This document shows positions 8,201 to 17,179 of a DNA stretch of 64,000 bases, piece by piece (position 1 is the stretch's first letter; every line of letters begins with the position of its first letter). The stretch spans positions 1-64,000 of the forward strand of contig NZ_LSRP01000068.1 of the NCBI RefSeq assembly GCF_001885585.1. The letters are read 5' to 3'. Under the pieces are notes generated by a model. That model was not told where the DNA came from and made no database searches. It saw only the letters and a program-made list of their open reading frames with translations. Source of the stretch: Pararhizobium antarcticum. GTDB lineage: Bacteria > Pseudomonadota > Alphaproteobacteria > Rhizobiales > Rhizobiaceae. The position numbers were made by a program, and so were the translations under genes.

Positions 8201-9427
8201 TCAGGCCCGGCTGATCTCGTCGAGATACCAGTTGATGTAGCGCAACTCGTTCTGCTCCATCGGGGCGATCGGGCCGGGCACGAAGTAATGGGAACGCACG
8301 CCGCGCGACGTGTGCTCGATGATCGACTTGTCCTCGTCCGTTGTCACCGTCCAGAGCCATTTCAGCTTTTCGAGATCATAGTCGACACCCTCCTGCGCTT
8401 CGCCGTTGACGAGCCAGATCAGTTCCATCTCGCACGCTTCCGGCCCCTTGGGAACGAAGCGGTAGATCATGCCATGGTCCGGATAGCAGACGAGGAAAGA
8501 CGTGCCGCCAAGATGGACCGAGGTTACGCCACCGTCGAATTCGGTAAACCTGCCCATCAGGGGGGCCAGAGGCGAACCGTCCTGGCTGCCGGTCTTGACG
8601 CCGTCATAGAGCGCATAGCGGAAGGCATGGATGGTTTCCTTGCCCTCGCGCGATGTCTGCCAGTGATCGCCGGCCCCAACCTGAATACCGAGCGCGCAGG
8701 TGCGCGCCTCCATCGCCGCATTCAGCGCCTCGATCATGTGCAGCGGCTGTTCCAGCGCATGGGTCTGCGAATATTCCGGATGCGCCGGGCCGCAATGGTA
8801 ACACTCGACATAGTTTTCCACCGCCAGCTTCCAGTTGGCATCGACCGGATAGCTCTGGCGATAGGCAACCTTGGCCTGCCCCCAGCCATATTGGCCGCAG
8901 GTCGCATGCAGGAGGTTCTCGACTTCGGTGAAATCGAGCGGGGTCTCTGCAAAGGAAATGAACACCAGCCCCTCGACGACGCGCACATGCAGTTTTTTCA
9001 GCCCATGGTCCTCCCGCTTGAATTCCTTCGGCATCAGCCGGGCGGCCTTCAGCGCCCCGTCATTGCCATAGGTCCAGGCGTGATAGGGACAGACGAAGAC
9101 GCGGGCATTGCCCTTGTCCTTCGTGCAGACTTCCGCGCCGCGATGGCGGCAGACGTTGAGGATCGCATGAACAGTGCCATCCGCATGCCGCGTCAGGATC
9201 ACCTGCTCGGATGCCATGCGGAACACCTCGAAATCATTCGGATTGGGGATCACGCTCTCATGCGCGACGCAATGCCAGTGGCGGCGGAAGACACGCTCCA
9301 GATCACGCTCGTAAATGTCCGCATCCCGGTAAAAGGGACGCGACAGACCATGGCCCGGTCTATGGGCGGCAACGAGCTGGTCGATGCGGTCGGCGGCAGG
9401 CTTGGCAGCAATGTCAGGTGCGAGCAT
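8201..9427 (-). CDS. Rieske non-heme iron oxygenase, betaine/carnitine-type alpha subunit
   Basis: 408 residues. The Rieske [2Fe-2S] ligands are C93-x-H95 and C113-x2-H116. The mononuclear iron ligands H211 and H216 lie in ENYVECYHCGPAH, where the bridging residue is E208 instead of the usual aspartate. A glutamate here is known in carnitine monooxygenase and related quaternary-amine oxygenases. The start at 9427 has GGAG nine bases upstream, while the in-frame ATGs at 9436 and 9484 have poorer sites. It follows two FAD/GcvT dehydrogenases on the same strand, so it probably performs a first demethylation (glycine betaine or a similar betaine) before them. No dedicated reductase gene is adjacent. 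Confidence 0.85.
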   Translation of the reverse strand: MLAPDIAAKPAADRIDQLVAAHRPGHGLSRPFYRDADIYERDLERVFRRHWHCVAHESVIPNPNDFEVFRMASEQVILTRHADGTVHAILNVCRHRGAEVCTKDKGNARVFVCPYHAWTYGNDGALKAARLMPKEFKREDHGLKKLHVRVVEGLVFISFAETPLDFTEVENLLHATCGQYGWGQAKVAYRQSYPVDANWKLAVENYVECYHCGPAHPEYSQTHALEQPLHMIEALNAAMEARTCALGIQVGAGDHWQTSREGKETIHAFRYALYDGVKTGSQDGSPLAPLMGRFTEFDGGVTSVHLGGTSFLVCYPDHGMIYRFVPKGPEACEMELIWLVNGEAQEGVDYDLEKLKWLWTVTTDEDKSIIEHTSRGVRSHYFVPGPIAPMEQNELRYINWYLDEISRA

Positions 9428-9503
9428 GGTGCCCATCTCCAAAAAGACTAACCGGAAAACCGCGTCCCGGCGCGCGTATTTCAACGCTTGAGAGCAGGCT
9501 CCG

Positions 9504-9630
9504 CTCCCTCTTCTCCCCGGCGGGGAGAAGGTGACCCGAAGGGCCGGATGAGGGGGAGCGGCACAGTTGCCAACAGCCCCCTCATCGCCTCGCTTTGCTC
9601 GGCACTTCTCCCCGTTGGGGAGAACAGAGT
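9504..9630. repeat. RIME-like intergenic mosaic repeat
   Basis: Nested inverted repeats fill this gap. A 9-bp stem lies at 9510-9518/9522-9530, a GATGAGGGGG/CCCCCTCATC pair at 9547-9556/9577-9586, and an 8-bp stem at 9606-9613/9617-9624. Related hairpins with the same GTGACCCGAAGGG linker occur at 56823-56947. RIME-type elements are known between genes of rhizobia. It separates the Rieske gene from the upstream dehydrogenase genes. Confidence 0.75.
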
Positions 9631-9642
9631 GACTGGAGCGAC

Positions 9643-12090
9643 CTACCCCCGCACCCGCTCTGCCTTCGGATCATACATTGGCGCCAGCGAGGCTTCCGCC
9701 GGCACCCGTATCCCGGCAATCTCGATTTCGTAGGCCGAGCCCAGCACATCCTGAGCACTCTCGCCCTTGCACGGCACATAACCAAGACCGATGGCGCCGC
9801 CGAGATGGTGGCCGTAATTGCCCGAGGTGATCGTGCCGACGATCTTGCCGTCGCGCACCACGGCCTCGTTGTGAAACAGGAGCGGCTCGGGGTCGGTCAG
9901 CCGGAACTGCACCAGCCGGCGTTCCAGACCCGCATCCTGCTTCTTCAAAACCGCATCCCGGCCGATGAAATCGCCCTTGCCCGGCTTCACCGCGAAACCG
10001 AGGCCGGCTTCAAGCACATGATCCTCGTCGGTAATGTCATGGCCGAAATGGCGAAAGGCCTTTTCGATGCGGCAGCTGTCCAGCGTGTGCAATCCGCAGA
10101 GCTTCAGGCCGACATCAGAGCCTGCCGCCTCCAGCGCCTCGAACACATGCGCCGTCTGGTCGGTCGAGACGTAAAGCTCCCAGCCGAGTTCGCCGACATA
10201 GGTCACACGATGCGCGCGGGCGAGCCCCATGCCGATCTCGATCTCGCGGGCCGTACCGAACGGGTGCGCCACATTGGAAAAATCGTTCGGGCTGACCTTT
10301 TGCATCAAGTCACGCGCCTTGGGTCCCATCACGCACAGCACCGATTCCGACGCGGTCACATCGGTGATGACGACGAATTCATCCGTGAGGTGCTTGCGAA
10401 GCCAGGCCAGATCGCGCTGCAGCGTGGCGCCGGGCACGACCGCCAGAAAGGCCGTCTCGGACAGCCGCGTCACCGTCAGGTCGCTCTCGATGCCGCCCCG
10501 ACCATTCAGCATCTGCGTGTAGACGATGCGGCCAGTTTCGACATCCATCTGGTTGGCACAGAGTTTTTGCAGGAAGGCAAGCGCATCGCGACCCTCGATG
10601 CGGATCTTGCCGAACGAGGTCATGTCGAACAGGCCGACGCCACCCCGCACCGCCAGATGTTCGTCGCGCTGGTTGTCGAACCAGTTCTGCCGTTTCCAGC
10701 TGTAACGGTATTCGCGCGCCTGCCCGTCTCTGGCAAACCAGTTGGCCCGCTCCCAGCCGGCGACTTCGCCGAACACGGCACCCCGCGCCTTCAGATGCTC
10801 ATGCAGCGGCGAGCGGCGAACACCGCGGGCCGTTGCCATCTGGCGATAGGGAAAATGATCGGCATAGAGCAGCCCGAGCGTCTCGCTGACCCTCTCTTTC
10901 AGATAGGTGCGGTTCTTCTGGAACGGCTGCGCCCGGCGGATATCGACTTCCCAGAGATCGAAGGGCGGCTCGCCATCATTCATCCATTGCGCCAGCGCCA
11001 TGCCGGCACCGCCGGACGAAACGATACCGATCGAGTTGTAGCCGGCAGCCACCCAGTAGCCCTTGAGTTCCGGGGCTTCGCCGAGATAGTAGCGGTCGTC
11101 AGGCGTAAAACTTTCCGGGCCGTTGAAGAAGGTATGGATGCCCGCCGTCTCCAGGATCGGCATGCGGCCCACCGCTTTTTCCAGGATCGGCGAGAAATGG
11201 TCGAAATCCTCCGGCAGCTGGTCAAAGCAGAAGTCTTCGCGGATACCCTCCATGCCCCAGGGCTTGGCCTTCAACTCGAAGGCCCCGACCAGCATCTTGC
11301 CGGCATCCTCCTTGTAATAGGTGCATTCGTCCGGCACGCGCAGCACCGGCAGACGCGGCAGACCGGCGATCGGCTCGGTGACGATGTAGAAATGCTCGCA
11401 GGCATGCAGCGGCACGGTGACGCCAGACATGTTGCCGAGTTCGCGGCCCCACATGCCCGCTGCATTGACGACATGCTCGGTCTCGATCGTGAACGTCTCG
11501 CCGTTCTGGACGCAGGTCACGCCGGACACCCGGCCATCCTTGCTGGAAACACCGGTAACTTTGACATTCTCCAGAATGGTGGCGCCGTTCTGCCGCGCGC
11601 CCTTGGCCAGTGCCATGGCGATGTTGGCAGGATCACACTGGCCATCGAGCGGCAGATGCACGGCGGCGACCACATCCGACACGTTCAGGTGCGGATACAT
11701 CGCCTTGACTTCATCAGGCGAAATCTCGCGGACATCGACATTGAAGGCGCGCGCCAGCGAGGCCTGCCGGTAGATTTCTTCCTTGCGCTCTTCGGTCAGC
11801 GCAACGGTGATCGACCCGCATTGCCGCATGCCGGTGCCGATGCCGGTTTCGGCCTCGAGCTTGGTGTAGAGATCGGCGGAATATTTGGCGAGCCGCGTCA
11901 TGTTTTGGCTGGCGCGCAGCTGGCCGATCAGGCCCGCCGCATGCCAGGTCGTACCTGACGTCAGTTGCTTGCGCTCAAGCAGCACAACATCCTTCCAGCC
12001 GAGCTTGGCCAGATGATAGGCAACCGAACACCCGGAGACCCCGCCGCCGATAATGACGGCGCGTGCTTTGGTGGGAACAGCCTTGCTCAT
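9643..12090 (-). CDS. FAD-dependent dehydrogenase fused to a GcvT domain (dimethylglycine/sarcosine dehydrogenase family)
   Basis: 815 residues. The N-terminal half is a D-amino-acid-oxidase-like flavoprotein with GGGVSG at residues 15-20. It also has TTWHAAG around H50, the histidine that carries covalent FAD in dimethylglycine dehydrogenase. The C-terminal half (about 430-815) is an aminomethyltransferase (GcvT) domain that would transfer the released C1 unit to tetrahydrofolate. The ATG overlaps the stop of the upstream paralogue by four bases (12087-12090), so the two are coupled. The exact N-methyl substrate is not deducible from sequence alone. Confidence 0.88.
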   Translation of the reverse strand: MSKAVPTKARAVIIGGGVSGCSVAYHLAKLGWKDVVLLERKQLTSGTTWHAAGLIGQLRASQNMTRLAKYSADLYTKLEAETGIGTGMRQCGSITVALTEERKEEIYRQASLARAFNVDVREISPDEVKAMYPHLNVSDVVAAVHLPLDGQCDPANIAMALAKGARQNGATILENVKVTGVSSKDGRVSGVTCVQNGETFTIETEHVVNAAGMWGRELGNMSGVTVPLHACEHFYIVTEPIAGLPRLPVLRVPDECTYYKEDAGKMLVGAFELKAKPWGMEGIREDFCFDQLPEDFDHFSPILEKAVGRMPILETAGIHTFFNGPESFTPDDRYYLGEAPELKGYWVAAGYNSIGIVSSGGAGMALAQWMNDGEPPFDLWEVDIRRAQPFQKNRTYLKERVSETLGLLYADHFPYRQMATARGVRRSPLHEHLKARGAVFGEVAGWERANWFARDGQAREYRYSWKRQNWFDNQRDEHLAVRGGVGLFDMTSFGKIRIEGRDALAFLQKLCANQMDVETGRIVYTQMLNGRGGIESDLTVTRLSETAFLAVVPGATLQRDLAWLRKHLTDEFVVITDVTASESVLCVMGPKARDLMQKVSPNDFSNVAHPFGTAREIEIGMGLARAHRVTYVGELGWELYVSTDQTAHVFEALEAAGSDVGLKLCGLHTLDSCRIEKAFRHFGHDITDEDHVLEAGLGFAVKPGKGDFIGRDAVLKKQDAGLERRLVQFRLTDPEPLLFHNEAVVRDGKIVGTITSGNYGHHLGGAIGLGYVPCKGESAQDVLGSAYEIEIAGIRVPAEASLAPMYDPKAERVRG

Positions 12091-14534
12091 GCGCGCAGTC
12101 TTTCATTCTTGGGATCAAACAGCGGCTGGTCTGCCTGGACCACGGCCTTGAAGCGCTCGCCGTAAATCTCGACCTCGATTTCCGTGCCGGGATCGCTGAG
12201 GTCGACGCGCAGCATGCCGAGCGCCACAGACTTGCCGATCCGGTAGCCCCAATTGCCCGACGTCGTTTCGCCGACGACGCTGCCCTTGTGCCAGAGCGTC
12301 GACATGTACGGCGCATCGCAGTCGCCGGCGTCGACAACCAGCGTCACGAAGCGCTTGGCGACGCCCTGCTGCTTCTCGCGCTCCAGTGCCGCCCTGCCCT
12401 TGAAGTCAGGTTTTGTCCAATCGACGAAACGCTCAAGCCCGCCCTGCAAAATCGTGTAGTCGGTTGAAAGATCGCCCTTCCAGGCGCGATAGCCCTTTTC
12501 GATGCGAAGACTGTCCAGCGCCTCCATGCCGAAGGGTTTTAGCCCGTGGCTCTGACCGGCCGCCCAGACGGCATCGAAAATGACGGCCGTATCCTCGATC
12601 TTGCTATGAATTTCCCAGCCGAGTTCCCCGGCAAAGGACACCCGCACCAGCTGGCACCAGCGCCCGGCGATCTGGCAGCTCTGATGCGTCAGCCAGCCCC
12701 TGGACCGATCGGCATCGGAGACTGCGGCCAGAATGTCGCGCGATTTGGGGCCAGACAGGATCTGGCAAGAAAAACCGTCGGTCACGTCATCGACGGTGAT
12801 CGCGCTGCCCTTCGGCAGATGCTGGGTCAGCCATTCGAAATCGTGCCATTGCGCCGTTGCTGCGGTGATCAGCACGAAGGAATCCTCGTCCAGCGCCATG
12901 ACAGACATCTCCGTGACGATCCGGCCCTTGTCGTCGGAGAAATAGGCAAGACCGATGCGGCCCGGCTTCGGCACCTTGCCGGTCGTCAGCCCCAGCAGCC
13001 AGTCGCGCGCGCCAGCCCCTTGAACCCGGAACCGCGAAAAGCCCGGCAGGTCGAGAACACCGGCCGCCTCGGTGACCGAACGGCATTCTTCCTCGATCCG
13101 CTTCTGCCATGGCCCGGCCCGGTTCCAGGTCTGTGTCGAGGCCTCGGACAGGTCGTCGCCCGGCTTTGCATACCAGCTGGCGCGCTCCCAGCCATTGTAG
13201 GGCTTGAACTGCGCGCCCAACGCAGCAATCCGGTCATGGATCGGCGAAAGCTTCTTGTCGCGGCCGGCCGGCCAGGCATGTTTCGGAAAGTGCATCGCAT
13301 ATTCATGGCCATAGATTTCCATGCCCTTGGCAATGCAGTAATCCTGATCGGTAAAGCTCGTAAACCGGCGCGGATCGCAGGACCACATGTCCCACTCGGT
13401 ATGGCCCTCCGTCACCCATTCGGCCAGCACCTTGCCCGCCCCGCCCGCCTGGCAGATGCCGAAGGTGAAGACGCACGCCTCGAAGGCATTCGGCACGCCC
13501 GGCATCGGCCCGATCAGCGGGTTACCATCCGGCGCATAGGGGATCGGACCGTTGATCATGCGCGACAGGCCGGCCGTGCCGAGGATCGGCACGCGCTCGA
13601 CGGCGTCGTTCAGATACCATTCGAGCCGATCGAGATCATCCGGGAACAGCTGGAACGAAAAATCCTCGGGCATCGGATCGTCAGGCGTGATCCAGTGCGC
13701 CTTGCAATTCTTCTCGTAGGGACCGAGGTTCATGCCGGTCTTTTCCTGCCGCAGGTAATAGGAGCTGTCCACATCGCGTAAAAGCGGCAGCTTGTGACCG
13801 GCCTCCTTCGACCAGGCCGCCAGTTCCGGTATTTCCTCGAACAGAATGTACTGATGGCTCATCACCATCATCGGCACGTCGCGGCCGAACCATTTTCCCA
13901 CCTCACGAGCATAATAGCCGGCGGCGTTGACGACCTTTTCGCAGCGGATCTCGCCCTGCGGGGTCGAAATCACCCACTCGTCGTTTTCCCGGCGCGCGCC
14001 GGTCGCCGGACAGAAGCGGAAGATTTTGGCACCCAGATCGCGCGCGCCCTTGGCCAGCGCCTGGGTCAGCTGCGCCGGATCGATGTCGCCGTCATAGGGA
14101 TCGTAGAGCGCGCCGGTCAGGTCATGGGTTTCCAGAAACGGATATTTCGACTTGATCTGGTCGGGCGACAGGATGTCGAGATCCATGCCCTGATAGCGCC
14201 CCATGCCGACGACGCGCTTGAACTCCTGTAGCCGCTCCTTTGAATGGCCGAGCCGCACCGAGCCGGTGACATGGTAGTTCATGGGGTAATCGACGAGATC
14301 GCCGAGTTCGCGGTAGAGCGACGCCGAATAGCGCTGCATGTTCATGATCGACCAGGACGACGAGAATGTCGGCACATTGCCGGCCGCATGCCATGTCGAA
14401 CCGGCCGTCAGCTCGTTCTTTTCCAGCAGCACGCAATCGCTCCATCCGGCCTTGGCCAGGTGGTAGAGACAGGACGCCCCGATGACACCTCCCCCGATGA
14501 TCACGACGCGCGCATGAGACGGCAAATTCGACAT
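12087..14534 (-). CDS. FAD-dependent dehydrogenase fused to a GcvT domain, first gene of the operon
   Basis: 815 residues from the ATG at 14534, the same length as its downstream paralogue. GGGVIG lies at about residues 14-19 and STWHAAG around H49 for covalent FAD, followed by FSSSWS. The C-terminal half is GcvT-like. A GGGA purine stretch precedes 14534 at good spacing; the ATG at 14567 would add MPKLVANKGTD with no family support. Two tandem paralogues suggest stepwise removal of two methyl groups, for example dimethylglycine to sarcosine to glycine. That division of labour is inference. The LysR gene at 14670 is divergent. Confidence 0.88.
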   Translation of the reverse strand: MSNLPSHARVVIIGGGVIGASCLYHLAKAGWSDCVLLEKNELTAGSTWHAAGNVPTFSSSWSIMNMQRYSASLYRELGDLVDYPMNYHVTGSVRLGHSKERLQEFKRVVGMGRYQGMDLDILSPDQIKSKYPFLETHDLTGALYDPYDGDIDPAQLTQALAKGARDLGAKIFRFCPATGARRENDEWVISTPQGEIRCEKVVNAAGYYAREVGKWFGRDVPMMVMSHQYILFEEIPELAAWSKEAGHKLPLLRDVDSSYYLRQEKTGMNLGPYEKNCKAHWITPDDPMPEDFSFQLFPDDLDRLEWYLNDAVERVPILGTAGLSRMINGPIPYAPDGNPLIGPMPGVPNAFEACVFTFGICQAGGAGKVLAEWVTEGHTEWDMWSCDPRRFTSFTDQDYCIAKGMEIYGHEYAMHFPKHAWPAGRDKKLSPIHDRIAALGAQFKPYNGWERASWYAKPGDDLSEASTQTWNRAGPWQKRIEEECRSVTEAAGVLDLPGFSRFRVQGAGARDWLLGLTTGKVPKPGRIGLAYFSDDKGRIVTEMSVMALDEDSFVLITAATAQWHDFEWLTQHLPKGSAITVDDVTDGFSCQILSGPKSRDILAAVSDADRSRGWLTHQSCQIAGRWCQLVRVSFAGELGWEIHSKIEDTAVIFDAVWAAGQSHGLKPFGMEALDSLRIEKGYRAWKGDLSTDYTILQGGLERFVDWTKPDFKGRAALEREKQQGVAKRFVTLVVDAGDCDAPYMSTLWHKGSVVGETTSGNWGYRIGKSVALGMLRVDLSDPGTEIEVEIYGERFKAVVQADQPLFDPKNERLRA

Positions 14535-14608
14535 GTCTGTTCCCTTGTTTGCAACGAGTTTTGGCAATGATGCGGGTCTTCATCAAGCGGTCAGAATTCG
14601 CTTTATTG

Positions 14609-14623
14609 ATCGAAGAATTCGAT
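14609..14623. promoter_or_regulatory. Candidate LysR-type operator between divergent genes
   Basis: ATCGAA-GAA-TTCGAT is a perfect 6-3-6 palindrome midway between the starts of the LysR gene (14670) and the dehydrogenase operon (14534). It also fits the T-N11-A form of LysR sites. Confidence 0.5.
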
Positions 14624-14669
14624 TAGTTTCGAGAAACAACTGCCTCCCCGATCCAGACCGGATACACCC

Positions 14670-15518
14670 ATGCAGATCGACCTCATCGAAACCTTCCTTG
14701 ACCTCATGGAATCGCGCAGCTTCAACCGCACGGCCGACCGGTTGAACATCACGCAATCCACCGTCTCCCACCGCATCAAGGCGCTGGAAGCACAGTTCAA
14801 CCGCAAGCTCTTCACCCGCAACAAGGGCGGAACCTCGCCGACGGCGTCGGGTCTACGTTTCCTTGATCATGCCAGGGCACTGCGGCACCAGTGGCACGAG
14901 GCGACGCGGGCCGTGGAGAATGCCGGAGCCTATGAGCGTTCGATGCGTCTTGGCATCCAGCATGATCTGGCCGAAGTCTTTGCCGGCCGCTGGCTGTCGG
15001 CCGTGCGGGCTGATCTGCCGAAGACCTCGATCTACATGGAGGCCGATTATTCCAGCCAGATGAACCGCGATCTGGCAGCCGGCGATCTCGATCTCGCCAT
15101 CCTCTACACGCCGCATTATCTCCCGGATCTGCACTATGAGCGGATCGGCGAGATGACCTACAGGCTGGTCAGCACCCGGGTGGCGACGGTCGCCGAACTG
15201 CGGCCGGAAACCTATATCCAGGCGGTCTATTCGCCCGCCTTCGATCGGGCGCATCGCCTCGCCTTGCCGCACCTGTCGGCAGCACCGCTCGCCTCCGGCC
15301 AGAACATCGCCATAACAGACCTTCTGAAAACGCTGGGCGGGGCCGCCTATGTGACGGCCGCCAGCGCTGAACGGCTCGCCACCGATGGCCTTGCGTTTCC
15401 GGTCGCGGATGCCGTGGCGATCCCGCAGGCGGTCTATGCCGTCACCAGCATCCGCACACGCCACGCGCATCAACACCAGCGCATTGTCGGCGCCATGCAG
15501 GCCTTGCTGGCCGACTGA
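14670..15518 (+). CDS. LysR-family transcriptional regulator
   Basis: 282 residues. The winged helix-turn-helix is at about 3-60 (SFNRTADRLNITQSTVSHRI, ALEAQFNRKLFTR), followed by a periplasmic-binding-like effector domain. Transcribed away from the FAD/GcvT/Rieske operon with a palindrome between, so it most likely controls that operon and itself. Inducer unknown, possibly a betaine or its product. Confidence 0.88.
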   Translation: MQIDLIETFLDLMESRSFNRTADRLNITQSTVSHRIKALEAQFNRKLFTRNKGGTSPTASGLRFLDHARALRHQWHEATRAVENAGAYERSMRLGIQHDLAEVFAGRWLSAVRADLPKTSIYMEADYSSQMNRDLAAGDLDLAILYTPHYLPDLHYERIGEMTYRLVSTRVATVAELRPETYIQAVYSPAFDRAHRLALPHLSAAPLASGQNIAITDLLKTLGGAAYVTAASAERLATDGLAFPVADAVAIPQAVYAVTSIRTRHAHQHQRIVGAMQALLAD

Positions 15519-15694
15519 TCCGTCCCGCCGGACACGCGAGAGACGCTCCATCACCGCAATGTCACCGTCCCTGCGTATGCAGCCGTTTACAGTATGTGCA
15601 ACAGGCTTATTGGACGAGCACGACATAGGCCTGTCGGCGGGCCGGGACACAATTGACATTGACGAACCGAAACCATAATTATCTTTGATCAATT

Positions 15695-15945
15695 GGTTCC
15701 CCGGTTGCGAGGCGCTTTCGGGGAGTAAATGGGAACGTGACGGGTGGACCCATTCTGGGCACTTTCATCACGGCCGACCCCGCGACTGTAGAGCGGTCAG
15801 CGTTTTTCGTTCCGGATGATCGCATCCGGGAAAAGCCACTGAGGCAAGGACACCGCGAGATTGCGGCGATCCGAGACTTGGGAAGGCGAGAGAAACGTCT
15901 TGGTGTGCAAGCACCTGACGCCGCGAGCCAGGAAACCTGCCGGTT
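15695..15945 (+). ncRNA. Cobalamin riboswitch upstream of cbtBA
   Basis: Conserved blocks appear in the right order: TTTCGGGGAGTAAATGGGAA (about 15716-15735), GCGACTGTAGAG (15782-15793), GCCACTGAGG (15835-15844), GGGAAGGCGA (15880-15889) and the B12 box AGCCAGGAAACCTGCC (15926-15941). This is the AdoCbl-type aptamer. Hairpins ATTGG/CCAAT at 15956-15968 and GTGGGA/TCCCAC at 15971-15986 lie between aptamer and start codon and may be the expression platform. Binding of cobalamin would be expected to reduce cobalt uptake. Confidence 0.9.
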
Positions 15946-16006
15946 GATGAGGGGCATTGGTGCCCAATCGGTGGGAGTTCTCCCACGTGCCATCACGGAG
16001 GTTGTC

Positions 16007-16183
16007 ATGGCTACGTCTAAAGTTTCGAGTGTTCCGCTTTCTCTCAACGACCGCATCACTGCCGGTATCCTGGCTTTGCTGATCGGTTCTTTCCTTGTGT
16101 TTGGTGCAGGCCTGGCCAATTCCGCCGTGCTGCACGACACGGCGCACGACGTGCGCCACTCCCTCGGCTTTCCCTGCCATTGA
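16007..16183 (+). CDS. cbtB: Cobalt transporter subunit CbtB
   Basis: 58 residues with one membrane helix (about 16-36) and the histidine-rich C terminus HDTAHDVRHSLGFPCH typical of CbtB. CbtB with CbtA forms a predicted cobalt importer found under B12 riboswitches. The ATG at 16007 follows GGAGG by five bases, and a longer in-frame reading from 15737 would run through the riboswitch. cbtA follows 156 bases later. Confidence 0.92.
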   Translation: MATSKVSSVPLSLNDRITAGILALLIGSFLVFGAGLANSAVLHDTAHDVRHSLGFPCH

Positions 16184-16339
16184 CGATGGATCCGGAGAGG
16201 CACCGCCTTTCCGGTCTGCCCGGACGCTGAAGAGCCCGCGCTGCCTTGGCATCGCGGCGTCTTGGCGTGTCCTGTTCATGACATGTCGGTGATCCGGGCT
16301 TTTGAGAGCGCATTTTACGCCCACGGAGAGGGACTTCCA

Positions 16340-17128
16340 ATGATTGTCAAAACGCTTCTGGCTGCCGTCGTGGCCGGGTTGATTGCCGGTGTCTTCATGA
16401 CAGCGGCGCAGCAGGCACGCATCGTGCCGCTGATCCTCCACGCCGAGCAATATGAGGGCAAGGAACCGGCATCTGTCATTCCGGGAACCGATACTCCAGC
16501 GGCGGTCCAGAGTGAAAACCACGAGCATTCGTCGCTGGCGCCCCCGTCCTTCCCGACGGATATTCTGGACGCCCTGTCGCCGGTGACGCCGGCCCATGCC
16601 CACGAGGGTGAGCACGACGATGGCGGCATCATGTTCGGCATGAGCCGGTTTTCGGGAACGTTGATCGCCAATCTCGTTGCCGGCGCCGGTTTTGGTCTTC
16701 TGCTCGCCGGCGTCAGCATGCTGATCGCTCGTCCGGTGACGCTGTCGAATGGTGCACTTTGGGGCGCGTTCGGCTGGCTGGCGATACATCTCCTGCCGGC
16801 CATCGGCCTTCCACCGGAACTTCCGGGCTTTCCGGCTGCCGATCTGGGTGACCGGCAAGCCTGGTGGATGGCGACGATCGCTCTGTCGTCTGTCGGGCTC
16901 TATCTCCTGGCCCTTCGACCGGAGATTGCCGCCAAGATCATCGGCCTCCTGCTGATCGCCGCGCCGCATGTCTATGGCGCGCCGCAGCCGGCGGACCTGT
17001 CCAGCGCCGTCCCTGCTGTCCTCGGCGCGGAATTCGCGGTTGCGGCACTGGCAACGGCGCTGGCCTTCTGGATCGTTCTGGGGATTGTCTCGGGCATCCT
17101 GAACGACCGACTGGCCCGGATGGCCTGA
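16340..17128 (+). CDS. cbtA: Cobalt transporter subunit CbtA
   Basis: 262 residues with about five or six membrane helices and a histidine-rich loop (HEHSS, HAHEGEHDD, about residues 61-95) between the first and second helices, as in the CbtA family. An in-frame start at 16262 lacks a ribosome site, whereas 16340 follows AGAGGGA and begins with a hydrophobic helix. Together with cbtB it is probably switched off by cobalamin through the upstream riboswitch. Transcription ends against the fhuF-like gene. Confidence 0.92.
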   Translation: MIVKTLLAAVVAGLIAGVFMTAAQQARIVPLILHAEQYEGKEPASVIPGTDTPAAVQSENHEHSSLAPPSFPTDILDALSPVTPAHAHEGEHDDGGIMFGMSRFSGTLIANLVAGAGFGLLLAGVSMLIARPVTLSNGALWGAFGWLAIHLLPAIGLPPELPGFPAADLGDRQAWWMATIALSSVGLYLLALRPEIAAKIIGLLLIAAPHVYGAPQPADLSSAVPAVLGAEFAVAALATALAFWIVLGIVSGILNDRLARMA

Positions 17129-17150
17129 ACGACGGCCTGCACCGACATTC

Positions 17151-17174
17151 ACCGCGCGTCGAAAGACGCGCGGT
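17151..17174. terminator. Terminator-like hairpin between convergent genes
   Basis: Perfect 10-bp stem (17151-17160 with 17165-17174) closed by a GAAA tetraloop, between cbtA and the fhuF-like gene. It has no long T run, so it may stop transcription weakly or protect the cbtA mRNA end. Confidence 0.6.
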
Positions 17175-17179
17175 GCGCA

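Noticed and set aside
8288-9451. 387-codon open frame opposite the first Rieske gene
   Set aside because: The minus strand encodes both Rieske and iron-ligand motifs in frame; the plus frame has none.
9504-9630. CRISPR-like repetition
   Set aside because: The repeats are nested inverted repeats without regular spacers and match RIME-like elements elsewhere in the window.
9595-11958. 787-codon open frame on the plus strand
   Set aside because: It is antisense to the FAD/GcvT dehydrogenase gene, whose protein has full-length family motifs. Long antisense frames are common in GC-rich codon-biased DNA.
12546-13781. 411-codon open frame opposite the second dehydrogenase
   Set aside because: Shadow of the real gene on the minus strand with no recognisable motifs.
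15797-17152. 451-codon minus-strand frame across the riboswitch and cbtBA
   Set aside because: It is antisense to a well-defined aptamer and two recognised genes.
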